From Porticoccaceae bacterium (GTDB lineage Bacteria > Pseudomonadota > Gammaproteobacteria > Pseudomonadales > Porticoccaceae): a DNA stretch of 7,333 bases. Below the pieces are notes generated by a model. The model worked only from the letters and a program-made list of their open reading frames with translations. It was not told the origin of the DNA and did no database searches. A program made the position numbers and the translations under genes. Positions 5,688 through 7,333 of the stretch are shown piece by piece (the stretch's first letter is position 1; each line of letters opens with the position of its first letter). The DNA is taken from positions 1-7,333 of the forward strand of contig JAHRWI010000048.1 in NCBI GenBank assembly GCA_019090225.1. The letters run 5' to 3'.

Positions 5688-5692
5688 TCCTC
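5688..5692 (-). promoter_or_regulatory. Shine-Dalgarno deciding the dehydrogenase start
   Basis: GAGGA on the - strand ends 7 bases before the ATG at 5680. The upstream in-frame ATG at 5716 has only a GGGGA touching the start codon, so the shorter protein beginning MTLPWLSEED is preferred. Confidence 0.75.
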
Positions 5693-5773
5693 GCAGTGTA
5701 TGGTGACGGTAGGCATTCCCCGTCGGAATAAGTCTTAGCGCTAACGATAAATACTAATTTTTAGTCAACGGTT

Positions 5774-7333
5774 TTAACGAACAGTTTTTGCGAATTCCCG
5801 CAATTCGAATTTCTGGATTTTACCACTGGCGGTACGGGGCATATCAGTGAGAATTTCAAGATGTTCCGGCAGGTAGTTTTTGGCCAGCTTATTCTCCTTA
5901 AGAAACTCAATCATCCCGCTAAAAGTCATAGTTGTACCTTCTTTAAGCGTGACAAAGCAGCAACCCAGCTCACCGAGCCTTTCGTCGGGCATGGCAACTA
6001 CGGCGCAATCGACCACGTCGGGATGAGTGTATAAAAGGTTTTCAACTTCTACGATGGGAATATTTTCGCCGCCGCGAATAATAATATCCTTGGAGCGTCC
6101 GGTGATACGAATATAGCCATCTGCGTCCATGGTGGCGAGATCGCCAGTATCAAAAAACCCGTCTTCATCAACGTCGTAGGCTTCAGGTTTTTTTAGATAA
6201 CCAATAAATGTGGCTGGACCTCGCTCCAATAGGAGCCCTTCTACCCCGGCGGGTACCGGCTGACGATTTTGATCGACGATTTTCACAGTACAGCCAGGCA
6301 CCGCCACGCCATCGGTGCCAAACACTTTGTCTTCGGGATCACCGAGTTTAGTCGTCGTCGCTACACCACACTCACTCATGCCCCACACCGCCATCAGATG
6401 AATGTCGAGTTTTTCGGCAGCGGTCTCGGCCAGCACACGAGGAATCGGCGCGCCACCACAAACAAACAGTCGAAATCGGGGCGAATTGCACTCATCAATA
6501 CGATCAGAGTTATTAAGATCGGCGAGAAAAGGCGTTGCGCCCATAGCGAAGGAAGCCTGTTCGTCGGCAATTAATTGCCAGCCGGTGTTGACGTTCCAGA
6601 CATCCAGCAGAATCATTTTTGTTTTCAGTACCATCGGCATCCACATGCCGTACATAAACCCGGTTAAATGAGCCAGCGGCGAGCCCATCAAAACATTATC
6701 GTCCTGGCTTAGCTCACAGCGCTTGATCATCTCATGGACGTTGTAAACAAAGGTGTTAGCACAATGCATCACACCTTTGGGCATGCCGGTGGTGCCGGAG
6801 GTGTACATCAGCAAAATCACGTCGAGGGGATTGAGCTCGCGCTCACGAAAAAGGGCATCTGCATCATGGGGTAATGAGTGGTTGAGCAGGTGATCCTCAA
6901 AACTGCTATCGCCCTCGCCACCCACTGCAAAAAGATGCTGCAAGTGAGGAAGTTGATCGCGCATGTTGTTGATCATAGTTTCGTGATCAAAACCTTTAAA
7001 CTGCTTAGGCACAATGAGTATTTTTGATTCCGCAAAGTCGACCATAAAGGACAGCTCCCGCTCACGGAATATAGGCATCAAGGGATTACTCACCGCGCCA
7101 ATGCGTAAACAAGCGAGATTGATGGCGACAAATTGCCACCAGTTAGGCAGCTGGAATGACACTACATCCTGTTTTTCAATACCGTAATGGGCAAGCGCTA
7201 CCGCTATACTTCGAGAGCATTCATCCAGTTCTCGATAGGTGACGGTGATTTTTTCACCGGTTTCGGTGCGGAAATCGACAATGGCAATAGCATCGGGGCA
7301 ATCTGCCAGGGCAGCGTCAAAATAGTCCAGCAG
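5774..7333 (-). CDS. AMP-forming acyl-CoA ligase, cyclohexanecarboxylate-CoA ligase (AliA)-like, 5' end cut off
   Basis: 519 residues are visible and the frame is open to the window edge; roughly 30 N-terminal residues are probably missing. A GTG at 7162 is not the start, because ANL-family sequence (YFDAALADCPDAIAIVDF, VTYRELDECSRSIAVAL) continues upstream. The enzyme adenylates a carboxylic acid with ATP and transfers it to CoA. Counting from the first visible residue: phosphate loop YTSGTTGMPKG (177-187), WGMSE (317-321), TGD (396-398) with the hinge RSKDIIIRGGENI after it, and the C-terminal catalytic Lys in RTASGK (K505). FQLPNWWQFVAINLACLRIGAVSNPLMPIFRERELSFM-type sequence resembles AliA, the cyclohexanecarboxylate-CoA ligase of Rhodopseudomonas palustris; other medium-chain or alicyclic acids are possible. 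The acyl-CoA dehydrogenase follows on the same strand, giving activation then oxidation. Confidence 0.92.
   Translation of the reverse strand: MLDYFDAALADCPDAIAIVDFRTETGEKITVTYRELDECSRSIAVALAHYGIEKQDVVSFQLPNWWQFVAINLACLRIGAVSNPLMPIFRERELSFMVDFAESKILIVPKQFKGFDHETMINNMRDQLPHLQHLFAVGGEGDSSFEDHLLNHSLPHDADALFRERELNPLDVILLMYTSGTTGMPKGVMHCANTFVYNVHEMIKRCELSQDDNVLMGSPLAHLTGFMYGMWMPMVLKTKMILLDVWNVNTGWQLIADEQASFAMGATPFLADLNNSDRIDECNSPRFRLFVCGGAPIPRVLAETAAEKLDIHLMAVWGMSECGVATTTKLGDPEDKVFGTDGVAVPGCTVKIVDQNRQPVPAGVEGLLLERGPATFIGYLKKPEAYDVDEDGFFDTGDLATMDADGYIRITGRSKDIIIRGGENIPIVEVENLLYTHPDVVDCAVVAMPDERLGELGCCFVTLKEGTTMTFSGMIEFLKENKLAKNYLPEHLEILTDMPRTASGKIQKFELREFAKTVR

Noticed and set aside
5681..5716. Longer dehydrogenase start at 5716
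   Set aside because: The added 12 residues do not resemble the family N-terminus, and the ATG at 5680 has the better-spaced GAGGA.
5735..5744. 10-bp palindrome TTAGCGCTAA between the ligase and dehydrogenase genes
   Set aside because: Short, without T-run or paired promoter boxes at proper spacing; chance is likely, so it is not annotated.

Overview
The window looks like chromosomal DNA from a free-living, probably marine, gammaproteobacterium. The evidence is indirect: a near-perfect Fur-box palindrome, gammaproteobacterial-style Shine-Dalgarno sequences and intrinsic terminators, base composition near 50% G+C by eye, and a combination of a Prx5-type peroxiredoxin, a GLYK-type kinase, a BKACE enzyme and an alicyclic/aromatic-acid type CoA ligase with an acyl-CoA dehydrogenase. 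A Cellvibrionales/Spongiibacteraceae-like source is a guess.

Layout. (i) 1-1440: a possible 3' end of an upstream gene, then a + strand membrane-anchored TPR protein that resembles the C-terminal sensor half of TPR-type class III adenylate cyclases and CadC-like regulators without any effector domain. It ends at a bidirectional terminator. (ii) 1441-1971: an extra 12-bp inverted repeat, then a - strand Prx5-family peroxiredoxin. (iii) 1972-2264: a divergent control region with a perfect 7-1-7 Fur box overlapping a candidate peroxiredoxin promoter, and a weaker candidate promoter for the + strand kinase. (iv) 2265-3272: a P-loop D-glycerate 3-kinase-like protein carrying a four-copy pentapeptide repeat. 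(v) 3273-3431: an AT-rich control region with an 11-8-11 inverted repeat and a third half-site, just upstream of a beta-keto acid cleavage enzyme (BKACE, DUF849) gene. (vi) 3432-4312: the BKACE gene, whose reading frame is broken near 4131 although the family C-terminus is fully readable in another frame. It is followed by a 12-bp tandem repeat and a bidirectional terminator. (vii) 4520-7333: a - strand pair, an AMP-forming acyl-CoA ligase (5' end cut by the window edge) followed by an acyl-CoA dehydrogenase with Asp in place of the usual catalytic Glu.

How the genes may work together. The ligase and dehydrogenase are 93 bases apart on the same strand and form the activation and first oxidation steps of a carboxylic acid catabolic route, plausibly for an alicyclic or branched acid. 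The BKACE gene converges on them from the other side of a shared terminator and would act on a beta-keto acid with acetyl-CoA, so it may be a later or parallel step. The peroxiredoxin is probably iron/Fur controlled. No mobile element, CRISPR array, tRNA or rRNA was recognised. The items most worth a second look are the BKACE gene (frameshift, altered active-site motif, dedicated operator-like repeats, lysine-rich repeat tail), the Fur box, the Asp-type dehydrogenase and the orphan sensor-TPR protein.
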